A stretch of 64,000 bases of DNA, taken from the NCBI RefSeq assembly GCF_900115395.1, contig NZ_FOWE01000006.1:310001-374000 (forward strand), written 5' to 3'. This document shows positions 53,640 to 64,000 of the stretch, piece by piece (position 1 is the stretch's first letter; the number at the start of each line of letters is the position of its first letter). The position numbers and the translations under genes were made by a program. A model generated the notes under the pieces. That model was not told the DNA's origin, ran no database searches, and was given only the letters and a program-made list of their open reading frames with translations. This DNA comes from Geodermatophilus obscurus. Lineage in GTDB: Bacteria; Actinomycetota; Actinomycetes; Mycobacteriales; Geodermatophilaceae.

Positions 53640-55034
53640 GTGACCACACTCGCCACCGCGTGGGTCGACGAGCTCACCGCCGCGCTCGGCGGGGACAGCG
53701 TGCTCACCGACCCCGACGTCACCGCCTCCTACGCCCGCGACCAGGCGATGCTGGCCGAGGCCGGCACCCCCGCGGCCGTGGTGTTCCCCCGCCGCACCGA
53801 GGACGTCGCCGCGGTCATGCGCATCGCCTCCCGGCACGGCGTCCCGGTGGTCCCGCGCGGCGCGGGCTCGGGGCTGGCCGGGGCGAGCAACGCCGTCGAC
53901 GGCGCGGTCACGGTGGTCATGACCCGCATGGACGCCGTCCTGGAGGTCTCGCCGTCCGACCGGCTCGCCGTCGTGCAGCCGGGCGTGGTCAACAAGGCGC
54001 TGCGCGACGCCGTCGCCGGCTCCGGCCTCTTCTACCCCCCCGACCCGTCGAGCTACGACTGGTGCACGATCGGCGGCAACCTCTCCACCAACTCCGGCGG
54101 GCTGTGCTGCGTCAAGTACGGCGTCACCACCGACTACGTGATGGGCCTGGAGGTCGTGCTCGCCGACGGGCAGGTGCTGCGCACCGGCCGCCGCACGGTC
54201 AAGGGCGTGGCCGGCTACGACCTGGCCCGGCTGTTCGTCGGCTCGGAGGGCACCCTCGGCGTCATCACCGAGGCCACGCTGGCGCTGCGCCCGGCCCCGC
54301 AGCGGCCGGTGACGCTGGTGGCCACGTTCGCCACCACCGCGCAGACCGGCCAGGTCGTCGAGCGCGTCGTCACCTCCGGGCTGGTCCCCAGCCTGCTGGA
54401 GGTCATGGACAACACCTGCATCCGCGCCGTCGACGACCTGCTGCACGCCGACCTCGACCGCGACGCGCACGCCCTGCTGGTGGCCCAGTCCGACACCGGG
54501 GGAGCGGCCGCGCTCGACGAGATCGAGGCCCTGGCGCAGCTGTGCCGCGACGCCGGCGCCCAGCTGGTGCACACCACCGACGACCCGGCCGAGGGCGACC
54601 TGCTGCTCGCCGCCCGGCGGATGGCGCTGCCCGCGCTCGAGCAGCTGGGCACCACCCTCATCGACGACGTCGCCGTGCCGCGCTCGCGGATCGCGGCGTT
54701 CCTCGACGGCTGCGACGGCATCGCCGTGCGGCGGGAGCTGACGATCGGGGTGGTCGGCCACGCCGGCGACGGCAACATGCACCCGACCATCTGCTTCGAC
54801 CCGTCCGACGCCGGCCAGCGGGCGCGTGCCTTCGCCGCCTTCGACGACATCCTCGAACTCGGGCTCGCGCTGGGCGGCACGGTCACCGGCGAGCACGGGA
54901 TCGGCTCGCTGAAGGTCGAGTGGCTGGAGCGCGAGGTCGGCGCGGTGTCGCTCGACGTGCACCGCCGCATCAAGGACGCCCTCGACCCGGCCGGCCTGCT
55001 CAACCCCGGCAAGGTGCTGCGCCGCCGCGGCTGA
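53640..55034 (+). CDS. FAD-linked oxidase, GlcD/lactate dehydrogenase-like
   Basis: 464 residues. FAD-binding domain type 4 (about 35-215) with VPRGAGSGLAGASNAVDG and IGGNLSTNSGGLCCVKYGVTTDYVMGLEVVL, then the FAD-oxidase C-terminal domain with VVGHAGDGNMHPTICFDP and TVTGEHGIGSLKVEWLE. It would oxidise a 2-hydroxy acid such as glycolate or D-lactate. GlcE/GlcF-type partners are not adjacent. TACGGT six bases before the GTG marks a leaderless promoter whose -35 falls in the dispersed palindrome. Confidence 0.9.
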   Translation: MTTLATAWVDELTAALGGDSVLTDPDVTASYARDQAMLAEAGTPAAVVFPRRTEDVAAVMRIASRHGVPVVPRGAGSGLAGASNAVDGAVTVVMTRMDAVLEVSPSDRLAVVQPGVVNKALRDAVAGSGLFYPPDPSSYDWCTIGGNLSTNSGGLCCVKYGVTTDYVMGLEVVLADGQVLRTGRRTVKGVAGYDLARLFVGSEGTLGVITEATLALRPAPQRPVTLVATFATTAQTGQVVERVVTSGLVPSLLEVMDNTCIRAVDDLLHADLDRDAHALLVAQSDTGGAAALDEIEALAQLCRDAGAQLVHTTDDPAEGDLLLAARRMALPALEQLGTTLIDDVAVPRSRIAAFLDGCDGIAVRRELTIGVVGHAGDGNMHPTICFDPSDAGQRARAFAAFDDILELGLALGGTVTGEHGIGSLKVEWLEREVGAVSLDVHRRIKDALDPAGLLNPGKVLRRRG

Positions 55035-55114
55035 GCCCCGCCTCCCGCTGTCGGGGCACCGGCCCGGCACGCGATACTGGCCGCCGTCCCGCGTCGATCG
55101 ACAGGAGAGCCCCG

Positions 55115-56149
55115 ATGCCCATCGCGACCCCCGAGGTCTACGCCGACATGATCAGCCGGGCGAAGGAGGCGGGCTTCGCCTACCCGGCGATCAACTGCAC
55201 CTCGTCCGAGACGGTCAACGCGGCGCTGCGCGGCTTCGCCGACGCCGGCAGCGACGGGATCATCCAGTTCTCCACCGGCGGCGCCGAGTTCGGCTCGGGC
55301 ACCCGGGTGAAGGACATGGTCACCGGCGCGGTGGCCCTCGCGGAGTTCGCGCACGTCGTCGCCGAGAAGTACCCGGTCAACGTCGCGCTGCACACCGACC
55401 ACTGCCCGAAGGACAAGCTCGACTCCTACGTCCGGCCCCTGATCGCGCTGTCGAAGGACCGGGTCGACGCCGGGCAGGCGCCGCTGTTCCAGTCGCACAT
55501 GTGGGACGGCTCCGCGATCGACCTGGAGGAGAACCTGCAGATCGCCGAGGAGCTCATCGACAAGTGCGCCGCGGCCAAGATCGTCCTGGAGCTCGAGATC
55601 GGCGTCGTCGGCGGCGAGGAGGACGGCGTCGCCCACGACATCAACGAGAAGCTCTACACCGCCCCCGGCGACTTCGTGGCCACGGCGAAGTCCCTCGGCC
55701 TCGGTGAGCGCGGCGTCTACCTGCTGGCCGCGACGTTCGGCAACGTCCACGGCGTCTACAAGCCGGGCAACGTCAAGCTGCGGCCGGAGATCCTCGAGCA
55801 GGGCCAGGAGGTCGTGGCGGAGGAGCTGGGCCTCGGTGAGGGCGCCAAGCCCTTCAACTTCGTCTTCCACGGCGGCTCGGGCTCGCTGCAGTCGGAGATC
55901 CGCGAGGCGCTGTCCTACGGCGTGGTGAAGATGAACGTCGACACCGACACCCAGTACGCCTTCACCCGGCCGATCGCCGGCCACATGTTCAGCAACTACG
56001 ACGGCGTGCTCAAGGTCGACGGCGAGGTCGGCAACAAGAAGACCTACGACCCGCGCACCTACATGAAGCTCGCCGAGACGAACATGGCCGCCCGCGTGGT
56101 CACCGCCTGCGAGGACCTGCTGTCGGCCGGCCAGTCCCAGGGCGCCTGA
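55115..56149 (+). CDS. fbaA: Fructose-bisphosphate aldolase, class II
   Basis: 344 residues. Zinc-dependent aldolase that cleaves fructose 1,6-bisphosphate to DHAP and glyceraldehyde 3-phosphate. Zn ligands are in ALHTDHCPK, in the GERGVYLLAATFGNVHGVYKPGN segment and in FVFHGGSGS; NVDTDTQYAFTRPI is the phosphate-binding region. CAGGAGAG precedes the ATG. A DUF3151 gene follows after four bases, a layout common in actinobacteria. Confidence 0.97.
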   Translation: MPIATPEVYADMISRAKEAGFAYPAINCTSSETVNAALRGFADAGSDGIIQFSTGGAEFGSGTRVKDMVTGAVALAEFAHVVAEKYPVNVALHTDHCPKDKLDSYVRPLIALSKDRVDAGQAPLFQSHMWDGSAIDLEENLQIAEELIDKCAAAKIVLELEIGVVGGEEDGVAHDINEKLYTAPGDFVATAKSLGLGERGVYLLAATFGNVHGVYKPGNVKLRPEILEQGQEVVAEELGLGEGAKPFNFVFHGGSGSLQSEIREALSYGVVKMNVDTDTQYAFTRPIAGHMFSNYDGVLKVDGEVGNKKTYDPRTYMKLAETNMAARVVTACEDLLSAGQSQGA

Positions 56150-56153
56150 ACCC

Positions 56154-56558
56154 ATGACGCACTCGCACAACCTGCTCGGCGAGCCGCCGGCCACGCTGCT
56201 GCCCGGCGACCCCGAGGCCGAGGCTGCGCTGGCGGCCGGCACCGACCCGGCCGAGGTCGCCGCCGGGCACCCGCGCGCCAGCGCGGCCTGGGCGGCCCTC
56301 GCCGAGGGGGCGCTCGACGGCGGCCGCACGATCGAGGCCTACGCCTACGCCCGCACCGGCTACCACCGGGGCCTCGACGCGCTGCGCAAGAACGGCTGGA
56401 AGGGCTACGGGCCGGTGCCGTGGTCGCACGAGCCCAACCGCGGCTTCCTGCGCTGCGTCACCGTGCTCGCCCGCGCCGCCGAGGTGATCGGCGAGGTCGA
56501 CGAGCAGCAGCGCTGCACCCAGCTGCTGCGCGACTGCGACCCGTCCCTGGCCCCCTGA
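56154..56558 (+). CDS. DUF3151 family protein
   Basis: 134 residues, soluble: NLLGEPPATLLPGDPEAEAAL..., RTIEAYAYARTGYHRGLDALRKNGWKGYGPVPWSHEPNRGFLRCVTVLARAAEVIGE. This is DUF3151, found directly after class II aldolase genes in many actinobacteria. Function unknown; the fixed linkage suggests a role with aldolase or a shared promoter only. Confidence 0.9.
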   Translation: MTHSHNLLGEPPATLLPGDPEAEAALAAGTDPAEVAAGHPRASAAWAALAEGALDGGRTIEAYAYARTGYHRGLDALRKNGWKGYGPVPWSHEPNRGFLRCVTVLARAAEVIGEVDEQQRCTQLLRDCDPSLAP

Positions 56559-56575
56559 CACCGCCGGCCCGACCC

Positions 56576-56597
56576 GTGCGCCTCCGCGGAGGTGCAC
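56576..56597 (-). terminator. Palindromic terminator, same type as at 14243
   Basis: GTGCGCCTCC-GC-GGAGGTGCAC (one mismatch), with outer ACCC/GGGT extending the stem, four bases after the stop of the minus-strand ABC ATPase gene. The copy at 14243-14264 also sits four bases after a minus-strand stop. Confidence 0.65.
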
Positions 56598-56600
56598 GGG

Positions 56601-57409
56601 TCAGCGGTCGCCGAGCTCGGGGTGCAGCTCCTGCAGGCGGGTGGTCAGGGCGGTGAGCTCCTCACCGCCGGCCATGAGCCGGGTGAGGTCGTCGGCGTCG
56701 ACGTCGGCGCGGGTGAGGTCCCCGGCCACCTGACCGCGCGCCAGCAGGAGGAACCTGTCGCCCACCAGGTGTGCGTAGCGCGGGTTGTGCGTCACCAGCA
56801 CCACCGCCAGGCCCCGCGCCCGGGCGCCGAGCACCGCCTGCCCGACCAGCGTGTGCTGGGCGATGGTCATCGGCTCGGTCGGCTCGTCCAGCACCAGCGC
56901 GCGGGCACCGAAGTGCACCGCCCGGGCGATGGCCAGGCTCTGCCGGGCACCGGCCTGCAGGGAGTTGACCGGCTGGTCGGGGTCGACGCCGGTGACGCCG
57001 ATGCGCTCCAGCGCCCGCACCGTGGTCTCGCGGGCGGCGTCGACGTCGAGGCGGCGCAGCGGCCACCGCCCGCGTGTGGGTTCGGCGCCCAGGCACAGGT
57101 TGCGCCACACCGATAGCAGCGGGGCGACGGCGAGGTCCTGCCACACCGTCGCGATGCCGGCCTCGCGGGCCGCACGGGGGCTGCGGAAGCGCACCGGGAC
57201 GCCGTCGAGGAGCAGGTCGCCGTCGTCGTGGGCGCGCAGCCCGGACAGCACCGCGACCAGCGTCGACTTGCCGGAGCCGTTCTCGCCGAGGACGCAGGTG
57301 ATGCACCCGCCCTCGAAGGTCACCCCGACCCGGTCCAGCGCGGGCACGCCGCCGTAGCGGACCGACAGCCCGCGCAGCTCCAGCACCGGAGGAGCGGGCA
57401 CGGCCGTGC

Positions 57410-57413
<4 letters not shown>
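56601..57413 (-). CDS. Sugar-type ABC transporter, ATP-binding protein
   Basis: 270 residues, a single ATPase domain like FrcA. Walker A is GENGSGKST and the Q-loop VWQDLAV. The signature is degraded to NSLQAGARQSLAIARAV, and Walker B with D-loop reads ALVLDEPTEPMTIAQ, in line with FrcA-type subunits. A GTGA overlap couples it to the permease gene. No periplasmic binding-protein gene is next to them, which is unusual; the substrate is probably a monosaccharide. Confidence 0.85.
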
Positions 57414-60549
<3,136 letters not shown>

Positions 60550-60551
60550 CG

Positions 60552-60577
60552 GAGGGCCTCCCCGCGGGGAGGCCCTC
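60552..60577. terminator. Bidirectional terminator between purA and GDPD
   Basis: GAGGGCCTCCCC pairs perfectly with GGGGAGGCCCTC around GC, three bases after the purA stop and four from the convergent stop. Confidence 0.85.
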
Positions 60578-60580
60578 CTC

Positions 60581-61621
60581 CTAGGCTGCGGAGCGGGCCG
60601 GGGCGGGCATCTCGAGCTCGGCGCGGGCCGCGACGACGACGTCGGGGTTGTCGGTGATGACCCCGTCGACGCCGAGCGCGAGCAGCAGGCGGGCGGCACC
60701 GAGACCGTCGCCGGCGGCGGCCGGGTCGTCGCTGCTGCGCAGGTGCCGGGGGAGGAAGGCGTTCTCCGCGGCCAGCGTCCACGGCACCACCCGCAGGCCC
60801 GCCGAGTGCGCCCGGGACACCAGGTCGGAGACGCCGGTCATCGTCCCGTCCTCGTCGCGCAGCAGGATGCGGTGGACGCTGGGCGCGATGCCCTGGGCGT
60901 AGGTGGAGACCGCGCGCAGACCGGCGTTGGTCAGCAGGTGGTCGTCCGACGCCGTGATGTCGACCAGCTGGAACATCGTCGGGCCGTCGTCGCCGAGGTC
61001 GGCGCGCAGCCGGCGCAGGCCCGCGGTGTCGAAGGACTGCAGGACCACGGTGCCGTCGGGGGCGACCGCGTCGAGGCGGCGCAGCTCGGCGGCCACGAGC
61101 TCGGTCATCGGCTGGCCGCGCTCGGCCGACCAGGTCGGCTTCTTCAGCTCGGCCAGCACGCGGACCTGCCGCTGCGGCGTGGACCGGCGGCGGGCCAGCT
61201 CGACGACCTCCTCCAGCGTGAGGACGCCGAACTGCCCGTCGTAGGCGGTGTTGAGCGGGCGCAGCTCGGGGTGGCGCTCGACGGCGCGCAGGGTGCGCAG
61301 CTCGGCGAGGGTGAAGTCCTCGGCGAACCAGCCGGTGCGGCGCTTGCGGCCGACGCGGCGGGTGGTGCGCCGGTCGGCGAACTCCGGCCGGGTGGCGACG
61401 TCGGTCGTGCGCGAGAGCTCGTTCTCGTGCCGCGCGATCAGTGCGCCGTCGCTGGTGACGACGATGTCGGGCTCGATGAGATCGGCGCCCATGTCGATGG
61501 CCAGCTCGTAGCTGGCGATCGTGTGTTCCGGGCGGTACGCGCAGGCACCGCGGTGGCCGACGACGAGGGGGCGCGCGATGCGGACCCGTGCGTGAGTCGC
61601 GAGCGACTCGGTCGCGTGCAT
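60581..61621 (-). CDS. Glycerophosphodiester phosphodiesterase
   Basis: 346 residues. GDPD domain with VVGHRGACAYRPEHTIASYELAIDMGADLIEPDIVVTSDG, containing the catalytic His in HRG, Glu/Asp metal ligands in EPD and the second His in ARHENELSRTTDV. LAELKKPTW and GVDGVITDNPDVVV complete it. It splits glycerophosphodiesters into glycerol 3-phosphate and an alcohol. The basic insert RRTTRRVGRKRRTGWF is notable. No signal peptide is seen from this ATG; an upstream start 38 codons earlier is possible. Confidence 0.9.
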   Translation of the reverse strand: MHATESLATHARVRIARPLVVGHRGACAYRPEHTIASYELAIDMGADLIEPDIVVTSDGALIARHENELSRTTDVATRPEFADRRTTRRVGRKRRTGWFAEDFTLAELRTLRAVERHPELRPLNTAYDGQFGVLTLEEVVELARRRSTPQRQVRVLAELKKPTWSAERGQPMTELVAAELRRLDAVAPDGTVVLQSFDTAGLRRLRADLGDDGPTMFQLVDITASDDHLLTNAGLRAVSTYAQGIAPSVHRILLRDEDGTMTGVSDLVSRAHSAGLRVVPWTLAAENAFLPRHLRSSDDPAAAGDGLGAARLLLALGVDGVITDNPDVVVAARAELEMPAPARSAA

Positions 61622-61726
61622 GTCCTCAACAACACCCGACCGAGGTGTCGGGATGGCGAACGCGGGCTGGCGAGTCGCTGAGAAATGGGAGGACGCCGCG
61701 CTGACCTGCGCGGGACCATCCGTCTC

Positions 61727-62758
61727 GTGACGCATCTCTCAACGATCGGCTGGTCCCCGGCGTTTCATGACCACCTCCCGGAGGGCACGTCACCCGGTCG
61801 GGTGAGCCGGGTCGACCGCGGCCTGCTGACCGTCCTGACCGCCGGCGGCGAACGGCGGGTGCACCCGGCCGCCGCCCTGTACGACCCCTACGGCGTGACG
61901 TCCCCCGCCGTGGGCGACTGGGTGGCGCTGCGCGGGGAGCTGGCCGTGGCCCTGCTGCCCCGCCGGTCGGCGTTCACCCGCACCGTCGCCGGCCGCACAT
62001 CGGCCGGTCAGGTGGTGGCCGCCAACGTCGACCTGGTGTTCGTCGTCGACGCCCTGGCCGGGCCGACCCGCGCGCGCCGGGTGGAGCGCTACCTCGCCGT
62101 CGCGTGGGGGAGCGGGGCCACGCCGGTCGTCGTCCTCACCAAGGCCGACCTCTGCGACGACGTCCCCGCCGCGGTGGCGGCGGTGGCCGAGGACGCCATC
62201 GGCGTCGAGGTGCTGGCCGTGAGCGCGCGCACCGGCGAGGGGCTCGACGCGGTACGGGCGCTGCTCGGGGAGGGGCGGACGGCGGCGATGGTCGGGCCGT
62301 CGGGCGTCGGCAAGTCCTCGCTGGCCAACGCGCTGGCCGGGCACGAGGTCGCGCCCACACAGGACGTGCGGGAGGCCGACGGCCGCGGCCGGCACACCAC
62401 CACCGCCCGTGAGCTGCACCTGCTGCCCGGCGGCGGGCTGCTCGTCGACACCCCCGGCATGCGGGAGCTCGGCCTCTACGACGACGAGGGCGTCGACACC
62501 GCCTACGCCGACGTGGCCGGGCTCGCCGGGGCGTGCCGCTTCCGCGACTGCGAGCACCGCACCGAGCCCGGCTGCGCGGTCGCGGCCGCGATCGACGACG
62601 GCCGGCTCGACCCCGCCCGGCTCCTCGGGTGGCGCAAGCTGCAGGCCGAGGCGCGGCGCCAGGAGCTGCGCGCCGACGCCCGCGCCCGCGCCGCGGAGAA
62701 CGCCCGCGTGCGGGCGCTGCACCGCGCGTACCGGTCGCGGCCGGACCGGGTGCGGTGA
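61727..62758 (+). CDS. rsgA: Ribosome small-subunit-dependent GTPase RsgA
   Basis: 343 residues. Circularly permuted GTPase in 30S maturation. An OB-fold comes first (about 15-85). The motifs then follow in permuted order: G4 [10 protein letters not shown]1 [11 protein letters not shown]3 DTPGMREL. The zinc site [14 protein letters not shown] sits in the C-terminal helical domain. The GTG is the homology-based start; an ATG 14 codons upstream is in frame. Confidence 0.95.
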   Translation: MTHLSTIGWSPAFHDHLPEGTSPGRVSRVDRGLLTVLTAGGERRVHPAAALYDPYGVTSPAVGDWVALRGELAVALLPRRSAFTRTVAGRTSAGQVVAANVDLVFVVDALAGPTRARRVERYLAVAWGSGATPVVVLTKADLCDDVPAAVAAVAEDAIGVEVLAVSARTGEGLDAVRALLGEGRTAAMVGPSGVGKSSLANALAGHEVAPTQDVREADGRGRHTTTARELHLLPGGGLLVDTPGMRELGLYDDEGVDTAYADVAGLAGACRFRDCEHRTEPGCAVAAAIDDGRLDPARLLGWRKLQAEARRQELRADARARAAENARVRALHRAYRSRPDRVR

Positions 62759-62766
62759 CCTCTCGC

Positions 62767-62772
62767 TAGGGT
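62767..62772 (+). promoter_or_regulatory. -10 box of a leaderless promoter for purD
   Basis: TAGGGT eight bases before the purD GTG; no ribosome site can fit. Confidence 0.65.
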
Positions 62773-62780
62773 CGTCGTCC

Positions 62781-64000
62781 GTGCGCGTGCTCGTGATCGG
62801 CTCCGGAGCCCGGGAGCACGCCCTGTGCGTGGCTCTGTCGTCCGACCCCGCGGTGACCGCGCTGGCCTGCACACCGGGCAACGCCGGCACGCGGGCGCTC
62901 GCGGAGGCTGCGCCACTCGACGTCGGCGACCCGGTCGCGGTCGCCGCGCTGGCCACCGGCTGGGGTGCCGACCTCGTCGTCATCGGGCCCGAGGTGCCGC
63001 TGGTCGCCGGCGCCGCCGACGCCGTCCGCGAGGCCGACATCGCCTGCTTCGGCCCGTCGGCGGAGGCCGCGCAGATCGAGGGCAGCAAGTCCTTCGCCAA
63101 GCACGTGATGGCCGCCGCGGGCGTCCCGACCGCCCGCGCGTGGCCGGTCGGCGGCGCCGCGGAGCTGGAGACGGCCCTCGACGAGGCGGGGCCGCCGTAC
63201 GTGGTCAAGGACGACGGGCTGGCCGCCGGCAAGGGCGTCGTCGTCACGACCGACCGGGACGCCGCGGTGGCGCACGGGCACCGGGTGCTCGACGCCGGCG
63301 GGACGGTGCTGGTCGAGGAGTTCCTCGACGGCCCGGAGGTGTCGCTGTTCGCCGTCACCGACGGGACGACGGTGCTGCCCCTGCTGCCCGCGCAGGACCA
63401 CAAGCGCCGCGACGACGGCGACGCCGGCCCCAACACCGGCGGGATGGGCGCCTACGCGCCGCTGCCGTGGGCGCCGCCCGGGCTGGTCGACGAGGTGCTG
63501 GCCACGGTGCTGCAGCCGACGGTCGACGAGATGCGCCGCCGCGGGGAGCCGTTCAGCGGGCTGCTGTACGCCGGGCTGGCGCTCACCTCGCGTGGTGTGC
63601 GGGTGGTCGAGTTCAACGCCCGCTTCGGCGACCCCGAGACGCAGGTGGTGCTGCCGCTGCTGGAGACGCCGCTGGCCGGGCTGCTGCACGCCGCGGCCAC
63701 CGGCACGCTGGCCGACCACCCGCCGCTGCGCTGGCGGCCCGGGGCCGCCGTGACCGTCGTCGTCGCCGCGCCGGGCTACCCGGAGGCGCCGCGCACCGGC
63801 GACCCGGTCACCGGTGCCGACGGCGAGGGCGTGCTGCACGCCGGCACGACCGTCGACGCGCGGGGCACGGTCCGCTCGGCGGGCGGGCGGGTGCTCGCGG
63901 TGACCGCGACCGGGCCGGACCTCGCCGCCGCCCGCCAGACGGCCTACGAGCGGGTGGCCGCCGTCCGGCTCGACGGCGCCCACTGGCGCACCGACATCGC
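62781..64000 (+). CDS. purD: Phosphoribosylamine-glycine ligase (partial, runs off the right edge)
   Basis: 406 residues are visible and the gene continues past the window; the family length is about 420, so little is missing. It ligates glycine to phosphoribosylamine in purine synthesis. N domain [21 protein letters not shown]-grasp with [73 protein letters not shown] and [17 protein letters not shown]. Leaderless promoter TAGGGT. It lies about 2.2 kb after purA, separated by GDPD and rsgA. Confidence 0.97.
   Translation, partial: MRVLVIGSGAREHALCVALSSDPAVTALACTPGNAGTRALAEAAPLDVGDPVAVAALATGWGADLVVIGPEVPLVAGAADAVREADIACFGPSAEAAQIEGSKSFAKHVMAAAGVPTARAWPVGGAAELETALDEAGPPYVVKDDGLAAGKGVVVTTDRDAAVAHGHRVLDAGGTVLVEEFLDGPEVSLFAVTDGTTVLPLLPAQDHKRRDDGDAGPNTGGMGAYAPLPWAPPGLVDEVLATVLQPTVDEMRRRGEPFSGLLYAGLALTSRGVRVVEFNARFGDPETQVVLPLLETPLAGLLHAAATGTLADHPPLRWRPGAAVTVVVAAPGYPEAPRTGDPVTGADGEGVLHAGTTVDARGTVRSAGGRVLAVTATGPDLAAARQTAYERVAAVRLDGAHWRTDI

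Overview
The window is chromosomal DNA of a very GC-rich actinobacterium. Gene content, synteny blocks and style point to Geodermatophilaceae (Blastococcus, Geodermatophilus or Modestobacter type), but that placement is an inference from protein families, not a computed result. Supporting signs are the dnaK-grpE-dnaJ-hspR operon with HAIR operators, many GTG starts, GTGA/ATGA stop-start overlaps, and many genes with a TANNNT -10 box only 6-8 nt before the start codon (leaderless transcription). I see no integrase, transposase, phage module or CRISPR array. Both edges cut genes: fruA on the left and purD on the right.

Layout. 0-4.1 kb: fructose PTS locus (fruA, fruK and the DeoR regulator on the minus strand, ptsI divergent). 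4.1-9.1 kb: a hairpin-rich gap, a 45-residue protein, a V4R-GAF-GGDEF diguanylate cyclase, a tyrosine phosphatase and small conserved proteins. 9.1-13.7 kb: 3-hydroxybutyrate dehydrogenase, then an ABC-2 exporter co-transcribed with a DesK/DesR-like two-component system. 13.7-21.5 kb: two related acidic small proteins, a FadE5-like acyl-CoA dehydrogenase, LapA-like and TetR proteins, ribokinase and small conserved proteins. 20.8-25.5 kb: methyltransferase plus type III polyketide synthase, then a DevR/DevS-like system with a universal stress protein. 25.5-28.8 kb: HemK-like methyltransferase, TOPRIM protein, hydrolase, tRNA-Gly(CCC) and a maleylpyruvate isomerase-like protein. 28.8-36.3 kb: an 897-residue hybrid sensor, a PAS protein with a soluble chemoreceptor, dcd, an MFS transporter and a frameshifted DUF389 gene. 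36.4-40.4 kb: a FadF-like iron-sulfur oxidoreductase, then an AbiEi/DUF559 nuclease-like gene enclosed by 35-bp inverted repeats. 40.6-50.2 kb: heat-shock block (dnaK operon, MarR, OsmC/OhrR, clpB). 50.3-56.6 kb: molybdopterin oxidoreductase plus fasciclin lipoprotein, pyrE, a GlcD-like oxidase, fructose-bisphosphate aldolase. 56.6-64 kb: sugar ABC ATPase and permease without a binding protein, purA, GDPD, rsgA, purD.

Working together. FruA, FruK and EI phosphorylate fructose and pass it to fructose 1,6-bisphosphate, which the aldolase encoded at 55 kb splits. The acyl-CoA dehydrogenase and the FadF-like protein, 20 kb apart, each have a TTACC-N4-GGTAA palindrome over the -35 region, so they look like one fatty-acid oxidation regulon. 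HspR probably controls both dnaK and clpB through the two HAIR sites.

The most unusual structure is a dispersed element built from a hairpin plus the palindrome GATCAGGTSACCTGATC. It occurs four times (18.46, 39.11, 40.38 and 53.60 kb). Two copies sit in inverted orientation at the ends of a 1.29-kb unit holding only the AbiEi/DUF559 gene; the two solo copies look like empty derivatives or REP-like repeats.
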